From positions 1 to 22,615 of the forward strand of contig JANXWW010000102.1 in the NCBI GenBank assembly GCA_025350945.1: a stretch of DNA of 22,615 bases. The letters run 5' to 3'. The position numbers and the translations under genes were made by a program. The stretch's first letter is position 1; each line of letters starts with the position of its first letter. Source of the DNA: Burkholderiales bacterium (GTDB taxonomy: Bacteria; Pseudomonadota; Gammaproteobacteria; Burkholderiales; Usitatibacteraceae). Shown here piece by piece: positions 1 to 8,467 of this stretch. The notes beneath the pieces were generated by a model. The model worked only from the letters and a program-made list of their open reading frames with translations, was not told where the DNA came from and did no database searches.

Positions 1-1
1 A

Positions 2-151
2 GAACAGCTTGTGCACATAGAGCAGGGGCTGATCCGCCTCGAAACAACCATGTTGCGCCTTGAGCGGAGCAACACGGCAACACTCTCTTTATTTAAAAGC
101 CTGCTTGAGTGGGCGAAAAATCGCGAGAGCGAGCGCGATGAAGCAGCGTGA
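2..151 (+). CDS. C-terminal fragment of an unidentified protein
   Basis: An open frame enters from the left edge and stops at TGA 149-151, giving the last 49 residues of a protein whose start lies outside the window. The tail is rich in charged residues and leucine (for example HIEQGLIRLETTMLRLER) and looks like an amphipathic or coiled-coil helix ending in an acidic/basic stretch (RESERDEAA). I recognise no catalytic motif and assign no function. It lies on the same strand as the flippase gene 190 bases downstream, so it may be another EPS-locus gene. The coding call rests on the uninterrupted frame and helix-like composition. Confidence 0.5.
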   Translation, partial: EQLVHIEQGLIRLETTMLRLERSNTATLSLFKSLLEWAKNRESERDEAA

Positions 152-248
152 GGTTGACCAAATCGCGTGATGAGGCGATGTGTTTACGTCATCCCATCTC
201 TTCGCGGGCATGACAAAGCATTCGGCCGCCAAAAAATACATTCAACCA

Positions 249-276
249 TTGCAAATTCAACGTTAACCTACATAAA
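249..276 (+). promoter_or_regulatory. weak candidate sigma-70 promoter upstream of the flippase gene
   Basis: TTGCAA (249-254) and CATAAA (271-276) are separated by 16 bases in an AT-rich part of the 190-base gap before the flippase start at 342. Each hexamer matches four of six consensus bases, so this is only a candidate. I see no convincing terminator for the preceding gene in this gap. Confidence 0.2.
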
Positions 277-341
277 TTATCGCGCACCGATATCGTTCAT
301 GGTTGTACGACTTACATTAACCAGACTATTCCAAGCAACTT

Positions 342-1757
342 ATGAAAAGCGCGACAACCGTGGCAAGAAATTCAGTATGGCTGATCGCGCAGCCGCTTAT
401 CATGGGCGTCACATCACTCGTTGTGACCGCTTTGGTGGCGCGATATCTGGGCACGAACGACTACGGTATCTTGTTGTTGCTGTTGTCTTACGCGGCTTTG
501 TTTGCACCGATCAGCAATCTGGGGTTGCGCCCGTACAGTGTGCGAGAAATTGCATCTCGGCGCGAACGAGCGCTGGAAATTGTCGAGGATATGCTGGTCC
601 TGCGATTTGCACTGGCATTAATTGCCGTCATTCTTGTCGCCACTTATATTGCGTGGGTTGATCACCATATCCCGATCACGCTAGTGGTACTGCTCACCGC
701 TCAGCTTATCCTCAATGCGCTGTCAGGATGTTTTATTGACGGGCTGTGCGGCGTGGAAAGCATGAAATCTGTGGCCGTATCCATGGGCATCTCTGGTGTC
801 TTCGTACAGCTCGCCTGTGTGCTGGCCGTGCTGACCAAGGCCAATCTGGCCGGTGTTGTCGGTGCCTATACGCTGGGCAGCGCGGTGACGCTCGGATTTT
901 CCTGGTATTTGTTTAGTAAGCGGGTTGGCGTATTCACATTGCGACGCCCGCATCGCCAGCATTGGGCGCACGTTCAAAATAGCTGGACGTTTCTTTTTCA
1001 GAATTTGCTTGGCACGATCCGTCAGCGCATTGACGTGGTACTTATCAACAATATGCTGGGCGCAAATGCCGCCGGCATTTATGGTTCTGCACAAACCCTG
1101 GTGCAGCGGCTCGAACCGATTTATGACGGCATAGCCACTGCCTTGTCGTCGCGATTCGCCAGCTTGCACAATGGATCTGCCGATGAATTAAAGCTTCTGG
1201 TACGCGGCGCGATGAAAATGCTATTGATCATATCCACGCCAGTGACCGTGGGCCTTTACGGCTCGGCGGATGACATCATTGCGCTGATATTCGGTGCCCA
1301 ATATTCCGAATCTGCGACTGTGCTGAAAATTCTCGGGACGAGTGTGCCGTTTGCGTTTGCATACGGTGCCTTGTTTGAATTTCTTCGCGCAACACGGCGC
1401 GAAAAAATCGTACTGCGTCTTTATGCAGTGGCAACCGTAGTGAGCCTTGGCGTCATGGTGGCCGGGATCAAGTTCGGCGGCATTATCGGGGCGGCCATCG
1501 CCTTTGTGGTGGGACTACTTGCCCTGCTTATTCCCGCCGTCGTTGTTTACTGGAAAAATATGGGCTCACCACTCGCGCCTCGCGATGCCTTTGGCATTAT
1601 CACGGCAAATCTCGTCATGGGTGCGGGTTTGTGGGTCATGCGGGATATGCACCTCGCTATTAAAATCGTTGTTTCCGCCGTCATTTTTACAGCCTTCATT
1701 GTTGGACTGCGTATCGTAACTGTGCCTATGGTAAAGGCAGTATTGGCGCGCAAGTGA
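342..1757 (+). CDS. wzx: Wzx-type polysaccharide flippase (MOP/PST superfamily)
   Basis: This 471-residue, very hydrophobic protein has the pattern of the polysaccharide transporters that flip undecaprenyl-linked repeat units across the inner membrane. The start MKSATTVARNSVWLIAQPL, followed by a helix and then ARYLGTNDYGILLLLLSYA, is typical of the family's first two membrane segments. NMLGANAAGIYGSAQTLVQR (about residues 236-255) fits the conserved second-half region where the fold repeats. Hydrophobic segments continue to the C terminus, consistent with about 12-14 helices, and the length is normal. The ATG at 342 lacks a clear Shine-Dalgarno sequence, so the exact start is less certain than the gene. 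The neighbouring polymerase gene supports a Wzx/Wzy-dependent pathway. The substrate cannot be read from the sequence. Confidence 0.88.
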   Translation: MKSATTVARNSVWLIAQPLIMGVTSLVVTALVARYLGTNDYGILLLLLSYAALFAPISNLGLRPYSVREIASRRERALEIVEDMLVLRFALALIAVILVATYIAWVDHHIPITLVVLLTAQLILNALSGCFIDGLCGVESMKSVAVSMGISGVFVQLACVLAVLTKANLAGVVGAYTLGSAVTLGFSWYLFSKRVGVFTLRRPHRQHWAHVQNSWTFLFQNLLGTIRQRIDVVLINNMLGANAAGIYGSAQTLVQRLEPIYDGIATALSSRFASLHNGSADELKLLVRGAMKMLLIISTPVTVGLYGSADDIIALIFGAQYSESATVLKILGTSVPFAFAYGALFEFLRATRREKIVLRLYAVATVVSLGVMVAGIKFGGIIGAAIAFVVGLLALLIPAVVVYWKNMGSPLAPRDAFGIITANLVMGAGLWVMRDMHLAIKIVVSAVIFTAFIVGLRIVTVPMVKAVLARK

Positions 1758-1899
1758 TACAGCCTATTTTGACCATTTCTATTATCGATCCCGTTGCAGT
1801 CGCATGCAGGCTTTTGCCGCTTTCGCGGCTCTTGTTTGCGCACGAAATGTTGGTGGCAAAGTCTTGCGCTGACCGAACACTTTTTTTACTCCGTAGCAC

Positions 1900-3270
1900 A
1901 TGAGCTTTGCGATTTATTTACTGGTGCTGGCGTTTACTTATTTGCGGCCCGTCGAGGCTTTTGCACCAGAGCTCGAAATTTACAAAACAACACTCTGGCT
2001 ATCCATCGTCAGTTTACTGGCCAGCCTTGCCGCACTGGCATTCAATGCCGCACCATCTCAGTTCATGGGGCAGCAGAATCAGGCCAAGAAACACACGGTA
2101 TTTTTGGTTTCCCTGTTTTGCATGGCCATTTTTTTTTCGCTCGCCACCAAAGGGCTTGTGGGCGACGCGCTAAATGCATTATTGCTTTTCAGCCCATCTG
2201 CCGTCATTTTTTTGCTCACCGTCATTAACGTCAACACGATGTCGCGGTTAAAAATGAGTTGTTTCACCATCGCTATTTGCACCGTGCTGCTGGCGGTCGC
2301 ATCCATCGCGTCATTTCACACTGGCTTCATGCGCGAGCAACTCATCATCGCGCAGATAAACGAATCTTCGGAAGCGGATGATTCACCAGTACAAATGAGT
2401 GAAATTCCATCGCAGGATACATCGGGACGAGTGTTATGGAGAGTGCGCAGTTTTGGATTTCTAAATGATCCGAACGATTTCGGTCAAGCTATGGTGATGG
2501 CACTGCCATTTTTGTTTGGCGGCTACGTCGCGAAAAAGCGCCTGCGAAATTTATTGCTGGTGGGCATTCCCGCAGCAATTCTTTTGTATACGATCTATCT
2601 CACACATTCACGGGGCGCAATACTGGGCATCGCGGCATTATTTTTCTTCATCATTAAACAGCGTTTTGGCACAGCAAGAACCATGCTCATGGTGGGCATA
2701 CTCATTGCCCTCTCAACGGCACTATCAGGGCTTGCAGGCGGTCGCGAATTTTCATCTGATGACGATTCAGCCAGTGATCGTATCGACGCATGGGGTGAAG
2801 GCATTGCCATGTTCAGGATGTACCCGATTTTCGGCGTGGGCTTCCGAAACTTTATCGATTACAACTTCATTACCGCCCATAACTCCTGGGTGTTATGTTT
2901 TTCTGAATTAGGCTTGCTGGGATATTTTTTCTGGGTGGGTATTCTTGTGATTGCATTCGCAAGTTTGAACCATGCCCTCGCGCGCGCGCCGCGTGGCAGT
3001 GAGCAGACAAAATGGGCGGCATTGATACGCGCGTCTCTGCTCGGCTTTTTGACCTGCGCTTTTTTTCTATCCAGAACTTATATTCCCAATCTCTTTCTAT
3101 TATTGGGCTTATGCGTTTGTGCTGCGCAATGTATCAATATCGAACTCAGCCGGACAGATAGCCAACCTCCGCGCGAAACGCGGTGGTTAAAGCGTTCGGC
3201 AATGATCTCGATTTCATCCATAGTCGGCATTTACATTATCGTGCGTTTGCATAACGCAGGATTAGTTTAA
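1900..3270 (+). CDS. O-antigen polymerase/ligase family protein (Wzy-like)
   Basis: This 456-residue membrane protein shows Wzy_C/O-antigen ligase signatures. FLNDPNDFGQ is at about residues 187-196, HSRGA (236-240) lies in the periplasmic-loop region, and DRIDAWGEGIAMF to FGVGFRNF (about 293-318) is followed by an HNSW motif near 327-330. Hydrophobic helices flank a central loop, as expected for enzymes that join repeat units from a lipid carrier. Next to a flippase it is most likely the polymerase, although ligases share this fold. The ATG at 1900 is the first possible start because an in-frame TAG sits six bases upstream; no Shine-Dalgarno site is visible. The 142-base gap from the flippase contains a small GC hairpin (1816-1829), too weak to call a terminator. 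An IS element lies 24 bases past the stop, leaving the gene intact. Confidence 0.85.
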   Translation: MSFAIYLLVLAFTYLRPVEAFAPELEIYKTTLWLSIVSLLASLAALAFNAAPSQFMGQQNQAKKHTVFLVSLFCMAIFFSLATKGLVGDALNALLLFSPSAVIFLLTVINVNTMSRLKMSCFTIAICTVLLAVASIASFHTGFMREQLIIAQINESSEADDSPVQMSEIPSQDTSGRVLWRVRSFGFLNDPNDFGQAMVMALPFLFGGYVAKKRLRNLLLVGIPAAILLYTIYLTHSRGAILGIAALFFFIIKQRFGTARTMLMVGILIALSTALSGLAGGREFSSDDDSASDRIDAWGEGIAMFRMYPIFGVGFRNFIDYNFITAHNSWVLCFSELGLLGYFFWVGILVIAFASLNHALARAPRGSEQTKWAALIRASLLGFLTCAFFLSRTYIPNLFLLLGLCVCAAQCINIELSRTDSQPPRETRWLKRSAMISISSIVGIYIIVRLHNAGLV

Positions 3271-3298
3271 TGCCCACAATTTTAAACTGAAACTCTAG

Positions 3299-3316
3299 AT
3301 AGTATCGTCACGAGAT
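3299..3316 (+). repeat. left terminal inverted repeat of the IS5-family element
   Basis: ATAGTATCGTCACGAGAT matches the reverse complement of the right end with a single A/G difference. The transposase stop codon (3308-3310) lies inside it. CTAG at 3295-3298 flanks it. Confidence 0.88.
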
Positions 3317-4098
3317 AGCCAGCCAAAGTGCGAGGCATCGAATCTGCACGGCAGCCACGAACGAAGACAGGTTCTTCGCATAGCGGGTAGCGATACCCCG
3401 CCACCGCTTAAGGTGCAGGAATGCATTCTCTACCAGATGACGTAGCTTGTAGAGATCCTTGTCAAGCTCTCTGGGTTGTTTGCGATTCTTGCGCGACGGA
3501 ATTACTGCCGTGGCCCCTTGCGCTTCGACCTTCGCCACAATCGCGTCGCTGTCATAGCCTTTGTCGCCCAGTAGATAGTCCATCTGAAACCCATCAATCA
3601 GGCTCTCAGCCTCTGCGCAATCTGCGCGGGTACCTTCTGTAATAATGGCTCTGACCGGCATACCATGCGCATCCACGGCCAGATGTATCTTGGTGTTGAG
3701 CCCCCTTTTGTACGACTCATGCCTTGATTGCCGCCGCGCGCACCGGCAGCATGGGGATGTACCTTGCAGTGGTTGGCATCGATGGCCCTAGGCCACCCCG
3801 TCATGAGCCATTCGTAGTCGGGCTCAACAATGAGCTGCTCCAGCAGCGCCTCCCAAATGCCTTGGTCACGCCAACGGCAAAAGCGTCGGTGGGTGTTTTT
3901 CCACCCACCATAGGACGCTGGCAAATCCCGCCACGGGGCACCGGTGCGCAGAATCCAGAATACGGCGTTGACAAATTGACGGTTGTCCTGCGCGATCCCG
4001 CCCCAAACACCAGCCCGGCCGGGTAGATGCGGTTCGAGCAATTCCCAGTGCCGATCTGAGATGTCGTGCCGATGAGTTGCTGCTGGTGATGTGGTCAT
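3308..4098 (-). CDS. IS5-family DDE transposase, joined by a -1 frameshift
   Basis: The first frame runs from ATG 4098 to a stop at 3598; the second continues to TGA at 3308. Slipping back one base in the A4G5 run at 3701-3709 joins them into 263 residues with the family-typical junction TKGGLNTKIHLAVDAHG. Without slippage the first frame continues into an atypical tail (STPRYIWPW). The N-terminal part (about 12-80) is the IS5 helix-turn-helix region, with WRDLPASYGGWKNTHRRFCRW. Candidate catalytic residues are D107 (AIDANH), D179 (LLGDKGYDSD) and E224 (HLVENAF). The start at 4098 is chosen over an in-frame ATG at 4152, which lies inside the terminal repeat, because GGAGG (plus-strand cctcc, 4104-4108) precedes it at good spacing. 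The arrangement suggests a functional element rather than a decayed one. Confidence 0.88.
3701..3709 (-). other. probable programmed -1 frameshift site in the transposase
   Basis: On the minus strand the run AAAAGGGGG is read ACA AAA GGG GGC in the first frame. A -1 slip gives ACA AAA GGG GGG CTC (T-K-G-G-L), restoring the conserved family sequence. Both ribosomal frameshifting and transcriptional slippage could act on such a run. Confidence 0.7.
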
Positions 4099-4137
4099 TT
4101 GTGCCTCCGACTTGGTGTGAAGACTGTATTTAACCGC

Positions 4138-4155
4138 ATCTCGTGACGACACTAT
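4138..4155 (-). repeat. right terminal inverted repeat of the IS5-family element
   Basis: ATCTCGTGACGACACTAT is the near-perfect reverse complement of the left end and lies upstream of the transposase start. It is flanked by CTAG at 4156-4159. Confidence 0.88.
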
Positions 4156-4192
4156 CTAGCATTGGCGAGGCGTTTGACATAAAAATACTTCA

Positions 4193-4216
4193 AAACTCTC
4201 TTATTTATTAGAGTTT
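4193..4216. terminator. weak AT-rich hairpin behind the GT2 gene
   Basis: AAACTCT (4193-4199) pairs perfectly with AGAGTTT (4210-4216) around a 10-base AT-rich loop. It lies about 35 bases beyond the stop of the minus-strand glycosyltransferase operon. The stem is AT-rich and there is no strong T run, so a terminator role is tentative. Confidence 0.25.
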
Positions 4217-4248
4217 GAATTTACGTTTACACGACTAACAAGTTAGCG

Positions 4249-5385
4249 TTACTTCTGCCACGTCACGCGATAGCGCGAACGCACAACATCCCAGAGCGCT
4301 AAAAAAGTGGTGATATTGAGTGCTAAAAACATGAGCGGCGGGCCAAACAGTGGCGCTTTGCGCCCCGTGAGCTGACATATCCAGCCGATTAACGCGGCTG
4401 CATAAAAAACAAGCTGCAACACGAATACAAATTGATAAAACAGATAATACAAAAGTGCCAAATTGGTTGCAAAAATCGTGATCAACAGCAGCGGTGAAAT
4501 AAGACGAAGCAACTTGTGCGAAACGAACTCCAGCCATAACGGATTATTCGCGGGTGAGAGCCAATGCGGAAACAATTTCACCAATTGCGCCGCGCCAGCA
4601 ATCGTTCGCCGTTTCCGCACCGACTCTTGTCGCGGCGATTGTGAGGGAACATCAAAAATAATGGCGGCAGGTTCAAATACGCAGCGATACCCTGCGATCA
4701 CCGCTTGCATGGGAATCGCAACATCATCCAGAATTGTTTGTTCTGGAATGGGATTAAATAGCGAACGGCGAATCACGTAACATGCGCCAGTTGCGCCGGG
4801 AACGCCGCGATAAGCACTCTCGCATTTGCGAATAAACTTTTCATACCGCCAGTAAAAACCGATGCCTTGCGCTGCGGCGGTTTCGTCAGCGTGTGCACGC
4901 AACACCAGCTCACCAGACACAACGCCAATCGCTTCATCTTCAAAATTTTCAAGTAAGCGTTCCAGACAATGCTGATCAAACTCCTGACGCGCATCGGCAA
5001 ACAGGACAAATTCACCGCAGCACTGGGGCACCAGATCGTTTAACCCGGCGGGCTTGCCGCGACGAGATGAAAATGCAACGACTCTGACCCGCGGATCGGC
5101 GTGCGCTTGAATAACCGATACCGTATCGTCAGTCGATCCGTCCGAGCCAATCAAAATTTCTTCAATCCATTCAGCTTTTTCGCACACCAGTAAGCTGGCT
5201 ATTTTTTTGGGCAGCGACCGGGCTTCGTTATGCGCAACGATCACAATCGATAAAGATCGACGCGTATTGCGTTTCACTATTTTTTGCGACGACCGGGCGT
5301 AAAACCAGACCAGCAAAGGGTAGCCAAAAAAAATATATGCCACCCCAAAGACGCTTGACCAAAATAAAAGCGGTAGTAAAAACAT
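4249..5385 (-). CDS. membrane-anchored family 2 glycosyltransferase
   Basis: This 378-residue protein has an N-terminal membrane helix (about 5-28), a cytoplasmic GT-A domain and two or three C-terminal membrane segments (about 290-365). Motifs are SIVIVAHNEA (46-55), SDGSTDDT (81-88), FADARQEF (129-136, the metal-binding D-x-D position) and GVPGATGACYVIRR. ILDDVAIP (218-225) supplies the acidic catalytic position and RKRRTIAG (257-264) stands at the Q/RxxRW position. This architecture is seen in processive or lipid-acceptor GT2 enzymes of EPS loci. The start ATG is five bases after the stop of the upstream GT4 gene, so the two are almost certainly co-transcribed. It is the last gene of the minus-strand operon. 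Donor and acceptor sugars cannot be deduced. Confidence 0.88.
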   Translation of the reverse strand: MFLLPLLFWSSVFGVAYIFFGYPLLVWFYARSSQKIVKRNTRRSLSIVIVAHNEARSLPKKIASLLVCEKAEWIEEILIGSDGSTDDTVSVIQAHADPRVRVVAFSSRRGKPAGLNDLVPQCCGEFVLFADARQEFDQHCLERLLENFEDEAIGVVSGELVLRAHADETAAAQGIGFYWRYEKFIRKCESAYRGVPGATGACYVIRRSLFNPIPEQTILDDVAIPMQAVIAGYRCVFEPAAIIFDVPSQSPRQESVRKRRTIAGAAQLVKLFPHWLSPANNPLWLEFVSHKLLRLISPLLLITIFATNLALLYYLFYQFVFVLQLVFYAAALIGWICQLTGRKAPLFGPPLMFLALNITTFLALWDVVRSRYRVTWQK

Positions 5386-5390
5386 GATGA

Positions 5391-6839
5391 TCAGGTACTC
5401 GCGGATTGATGCGCCGACTGCGATGTGTGCTGTTGCGTAACTTCATTCAACAGCCCTGCGAGCCGGCCAGTTTGCGAGACGCGATTAAATTCGTCGATGT
5501 CGCCAGATGCAATTTGCTCCGCATTTGCACTAATTTCCCCCGACAAGCGGTTTTTCAGCCAGCTCGCGATGGCATCAATATCATTCGGCGCACAATGGCC
5601 CGCCGGGAAAAATCGTTTCACGATGTCAGCCGCTTCGCCCTTCGGCATGATGGCCAGAATGTCACGACGAATCGCAAGATATTCGAATAATTTTGCCGGC
5701 ACAACACGTTCGGCGCCCGGAACATCACTCAAAAGAAGGCACAGCGCATTCGCAGACTGAAGCCAGCCCAGTACTTCAGCATGCGTACAATAATCGATTA
5801 ATTTCAAACGGCATCCGAAATTGCGCAGCCGCTCAAGAATGGCAATCTGCTCGGGCGTTTTGCGCCCCACGCATACCAGCTCCAGTGTTGCCACCAGTTC
5901 CGGCACCGTTTTTTCGAGCTGAAGGATCGCCGCTACCAAAGGCTCAATTGTCGTCAAATTCCACAACGTGCCGGTATACAGCAGCCGGAAATGAGTTGGC
6001 GTGGGCATGTTGTCGGCAGAAAGCATGGCACTTTCAAGTTTGTCACGACTAAAATCTCCTGCATCGAACCCATTAAAAACGGTAACCGCTTTTATGTTTG
6101 ATCGATTCAAGCGCGATAACTTTTCTGCAAGATTCGCGGTGCTGGCATGGGTGGTCGCGACCACAGCATCTGCACGCCGAAGCACGTATCGCTGCATACG
6201 CGCCTGAACCATGCGCGAAAAATTATCGCGTTGCGCGTTTTCAAGATAGCGCCCGCTCAAATCCCACTCGTCACGGAAATCCATCACCAACGGCAGCTTG
6301 AATTGCCGTTTCAACGATGTACCAATAAAAAAGCTCGAATACGCAGGTGCAGTCACTAAAATCGCGTCGTGCTGCATTTCACTTAAAACTTTTCGCGCCG
6401 CACGGATCGCGCTAGGCACCCACAAAATTTGCGGATCGGGCTGCAAGGCCAACTTGGCGGCATGACGAACTAATTTTTTTGCACCCGCTTTGGCGCGGTT
6501 TAGCAACCCCTCACGCGCAGCGCCAATCTTATCCAGCATGGCCTGCTTCGATTGATAATCCGGCTCCCACGTTCTCGCGCGCACGATCAAAACATCTTCC
6601 GGAATATCGGGAAATAAACTATCGTCGCGCGTGGGCACCGACGGATTTTCGGGCGTTAACACGGTGACATTCCAACCAAACTGGCCAAGATTTTTGACCC
6701 ACTTCACAGGTCGCTGTACACCTGCGCCGCCGACAGGCGGAAAACTGTAGGCTACCAGCAGCAAACGCCGACGTGGCTCAGTAATAGCGTTGCCGACAAA
6801 TGCGTTTTGCATTTTCTGCGCGATTTCGCCTGTCACCAC
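5391..6839 (-). CDS. family 4 glycosyltransferase (GT-B fold)
   Basis: This protein of about 482 residues has a GT-B layout. The N-terminal acceptor domain opens with LLLVAYSFPPVGGAGVQRP (about 26-44), and VMDFRDEWDLSG (185-196) lies before the interdomain linker. The donor domain contains RLLYTGTLWNL (285-295), LELVCVGRK and VVPAKLFEYLA (379-389), where the glutamate fits the nucleotide-sugar-binding position of GT4 enzymes. The frame begins with two adjacent GTG codons (6839, 6836). AGGG upstream is 4 bases from the first and 7 from the second, so the second is slightly favoured. An ATG at 6812 is possible but has poor spacing. The gene is 55 bases after the NodB-like gene and 5 before the GT2 gene, consistent with one operon. 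Confidence 0.85.
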   Translation of the reverse strand: MVTGEIAQKMQNAFVGNAITEPRRRLLLVAYSFPPVGGAGVQRPVKWVKNLGQFGWNVTVLTPENPSVPTRDDSLFPDIPEDVLIVRARTWEPDYQSKQAMLDKIGAAREGLLNRAKAGAKKLVRHAAKLALQPDPQILWVPSAIRAARKVLSEMQHDAILVTAPAYSSFFIGTSLKRQFKLPLVMDFRDEWDLSGRYLENAQRDNFSRMVQARMQRYVLRRADAVVATTHASTANLAEKLSRLNRSNIKAVTVFNGFDAGDFSRDKLESAMLSADNMPTPTHFRLLYTGTLWNLTTIEPLVAAILQLEKTVPELVATLELVCVGRKTPEQIAILERLRNFGCRLKLIDYCTHAEVLGWLQSANALCLLLSDVPGAERVVPAKLFEYLAIRRDILAIMPKGEAADIVKRFFPAGHCAPNDIDAIASWLKNRLSGEISANAEQIASGDIDEFNRVSQTGRLAGLLNEVTQQHTSQSAHQSAST

Positions 6840-6894
6840 TTCACCCTTTTGCTTTCTTGTTTATGGAAAAACGGTTTAAAAAAATGCACCGCTG

Positions 6895-8133
6895 TTATTC
6901 ACCAGCCGCTGCCGCAACCGGCGTGCGTGACGGGCCCTGATATCCAGGTCGCGGAATCGAAAAATCCCGAAATTGATTAGGATTGCCTTCATTGCCCGCC
7001 TCAGCAGCGCGTATGATGTTGTACATTTCTCGCGCCGACACGTAGTGAAGCTGGAATTTTTCACCATCATTATATTTTTCTTCCAGATACTGAAACATCT
7101 TCCCCACAGGCGGCCCCAACAAAGAATCCATATCTTGCTGCTGCGTGCCATGCGTATGAATTTTAATGAAAATCCATTCCGGACGGCCTTTGACGTGCAC
7201 ACCTGTGTTAATCCAGGAATCAATCCGGGCGGGTGATGGCGGGTTGCTTGCTCTGATATCACCGTTTTCGATTGCAGGAATGGGGATAATGCCGCGCATT
7301 TTCCAACGCAACGACAAAGGCCCTTGAATAATCATCAAATCGCCTCCGCGCTGTCCACCCACGCGCACACGCACCCCAGAATCGTGCGACTTCGGTTTGT
7401 CTGGATCGTCGGTCGCATAGTAAATTGAATTTATTGTCGAAGTCTGCGTATCAGAAGGCGCACTTGGCAAAGTAAAGTCTGCGTAACATCCCATGTCTCG
7501 CAAAATCTGCAATTCATTATTCACCCCGCACCACCGACCATCGTCTCGCGAATTATCGAGCGCCCAGTTACCATGAACAAATGACCAAAGCGCATGGCCA
7601 GTCTTGGCGTCAATGGGCAGAGCATCATGTTTATTTACAAGGCGTTCAATAAATTCGCCTAAATTGGCGCGCAACCCCGCTTCCGTATCGTTATCGTGAT
7701 GCAGATGGATTTCAATTTCGCCATAGCCGGCTGCACAGAGTGCGACCAGCTTATCAATATGTGTCGGGCGATATTCCTCTGACGGGAAAAAGAAACTGTG
7801 TTTGGGCGCTTGGCCATCCGCATCGCGATGACCTGCACAAAGCCTAGGATATTCATCCACCCAGCGATCAACGCGCGCGACTTCAGTTGCATAGTCCGCT
7901 TTCCCCCATCTGGGCTCGTAATGATCCACGAAGCAAAACATGATGTGCCGGGTTTGAGAGTTCGAGGGCAGATCTGCTTTGTCGCGCAAATGTCGCATGT
8001 AATCTCCCCACCATATGTCGACACGACGTCGCTTTAATCCAAGCGCAATCACGCCCACATAAACTAACGCTGCCGCCAACAAACTAGTCAACCCTAAAAT
8101 GATCAAGCCTTTTCTCCCTAAACCGATCCGCAA
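6895..8133 (-). CDS. membrane-anchored NodB-like (polysaccharide deacetylase-related) protein
   Basis: The 412-residue protein has one N-terminal membrane anchor (about 9-32) and a large domain resembling a divergent carbohydrate esterase 4/NodB barrel. Candidate metal and active-site motifs are CFVDHYEP (67-74), EIHLHHDND (141-149), FVHGNWALDN (185-194), DFTLPSAPSDTQ (219-230) and IKIHTHG (323-329). The canonical TFDDG motif is absent, so deacetylation is inferred, not shown. From memory, similar conserved proteins occur in EPS loci, often annotated only as hypothetical. The start is uncertain. TTG 8133 has AGGA at suitable spacing, but TTG 8106 has a better GGGAG site seven bases upstream and would still keep the anchor. 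It is the first gene of the minus-strand operon; the domain probably faces the periplasm. Confidence 0.7.
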   Translation of the reverse strand: MRIGLGRKGLIILGLTSLLAAALVYVGVIALGLKRRRVDIWWGDYMRHLRDKADLPSNSQTRHIMFCFVDHYEPRWGKADYATEVARVDRWVDEYPRLCAGHRDADGQAPKHSFFFPSEEYRPTHIDKLVALCAAGYGEIEIHLHHDNDTEAGLRANLGEFIERLVNKHDALPIDAKTGHALWSFVHGNWALDNSRDDGRWCGVNNELQILRDMGCYADFTLPSAPSDTQTSTINSIYYATDDPDKPKSHDSGVRVRVGGQRGGDLMIIQGPLSLRWKMRGIIPIPAIENGDIRASNPPSPARIDSWINTGVHVKGRPEWIFIKIHTHGTQQQDMDSLLGPPVGKMFQYLEEKYNDGEKFQLHYVSAREMYNIIRAAEAGNEGNPNQFRDFSIPRPGYQGPSRTPVAAAAGE

Positions 8134-8467
8134 AAAAATCCTGTAGTGTTAATTTTTACCATCAAACAGTAAGCATATATGCACGCCCTGAACGCAGCAA
8201 GAATTCCTACTGCACATATCTTTCTGCACGCATTATTTTGCATACAGCTTGCTACATTTATTTTAGTTCTTTCGTGGTAAGGGAAATTCATTTACGAACA
8301 GAGTCGATTAAATTTTAACCTAGCAACGCAAAAGCTAAAGTTATCAGAAATCAAATTGGCTTGATAAACTGGTAAGGAATCGACGACCAATATGAGGCGA
8401 TCAGCATAAAAGCCTATTGATGAGGCAGTGCATGATGCAGATACAAAAAAAGTAAAAGGGGAAATGC
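8134..8467. other. 334-base divergent intergenic region
   Basis: It separates the minus-strand NodB-like operon from the plus-strand O-acetylation genes, so promoters for both should lie here. The region is AT-rich. Visible elements are a 10-base palindrome GCATATATGC (8173-8182) and a repeated CTGCAC. On the minus strand there is a weak TTGCTG-N17-TATGCT pair whose -10 overlaps the palindrome. No good promoter for the plus-strand gene was found. No ORF here is convincing. Confidence 0.4.
8456..8461 (+). promoter_or_regulatory. ribosome binding site that sets a GTG start
   Basis: AAGGGG ends six bases before GTG 8468. The nearer ATG at 8464 opens a frame that stops after four codons, so this site supports the GTG start of the acyltransferase. 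Confidence 0.65.

Larger units (their letters stand above)
3299..4155 (-). mobile_element. IS5-family insertion sequence (IS427-type, two-frame transposase)
   Basis: An element of about 857 bases is bounded by 18-base imperfect terminal inverted repeats (17 of 18 matching) and flanked on both sides by CTAG. It carries one transposase split over two overlapping frames on the minus strand, the usual arrangement of the IS427 group. It sits in the convergent gap between the polymerase gene and the GT2 gene and disrupts neither. CTAG is itself a palindrome, so it could be a 4-base target duplication of the YTAR type or partly belong to the repeats. The well-preserved ends suggest a fairly recent insertion. 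Confidence 0.9.

Noticed and set aside
167..661. Plus-strand 164-codon frame overlapping the flippase start
   Set aside because: More than half of it lies over the well-supported flippase gene in another frame, with an implausible basic and cysteine-rich product.
3308..3676. Second transposase frame as an independent gene
   Set aside because: Its first ATG lies downstream of the conserved junction sequence. It is better explained as the second half of a frameshifted transposase.
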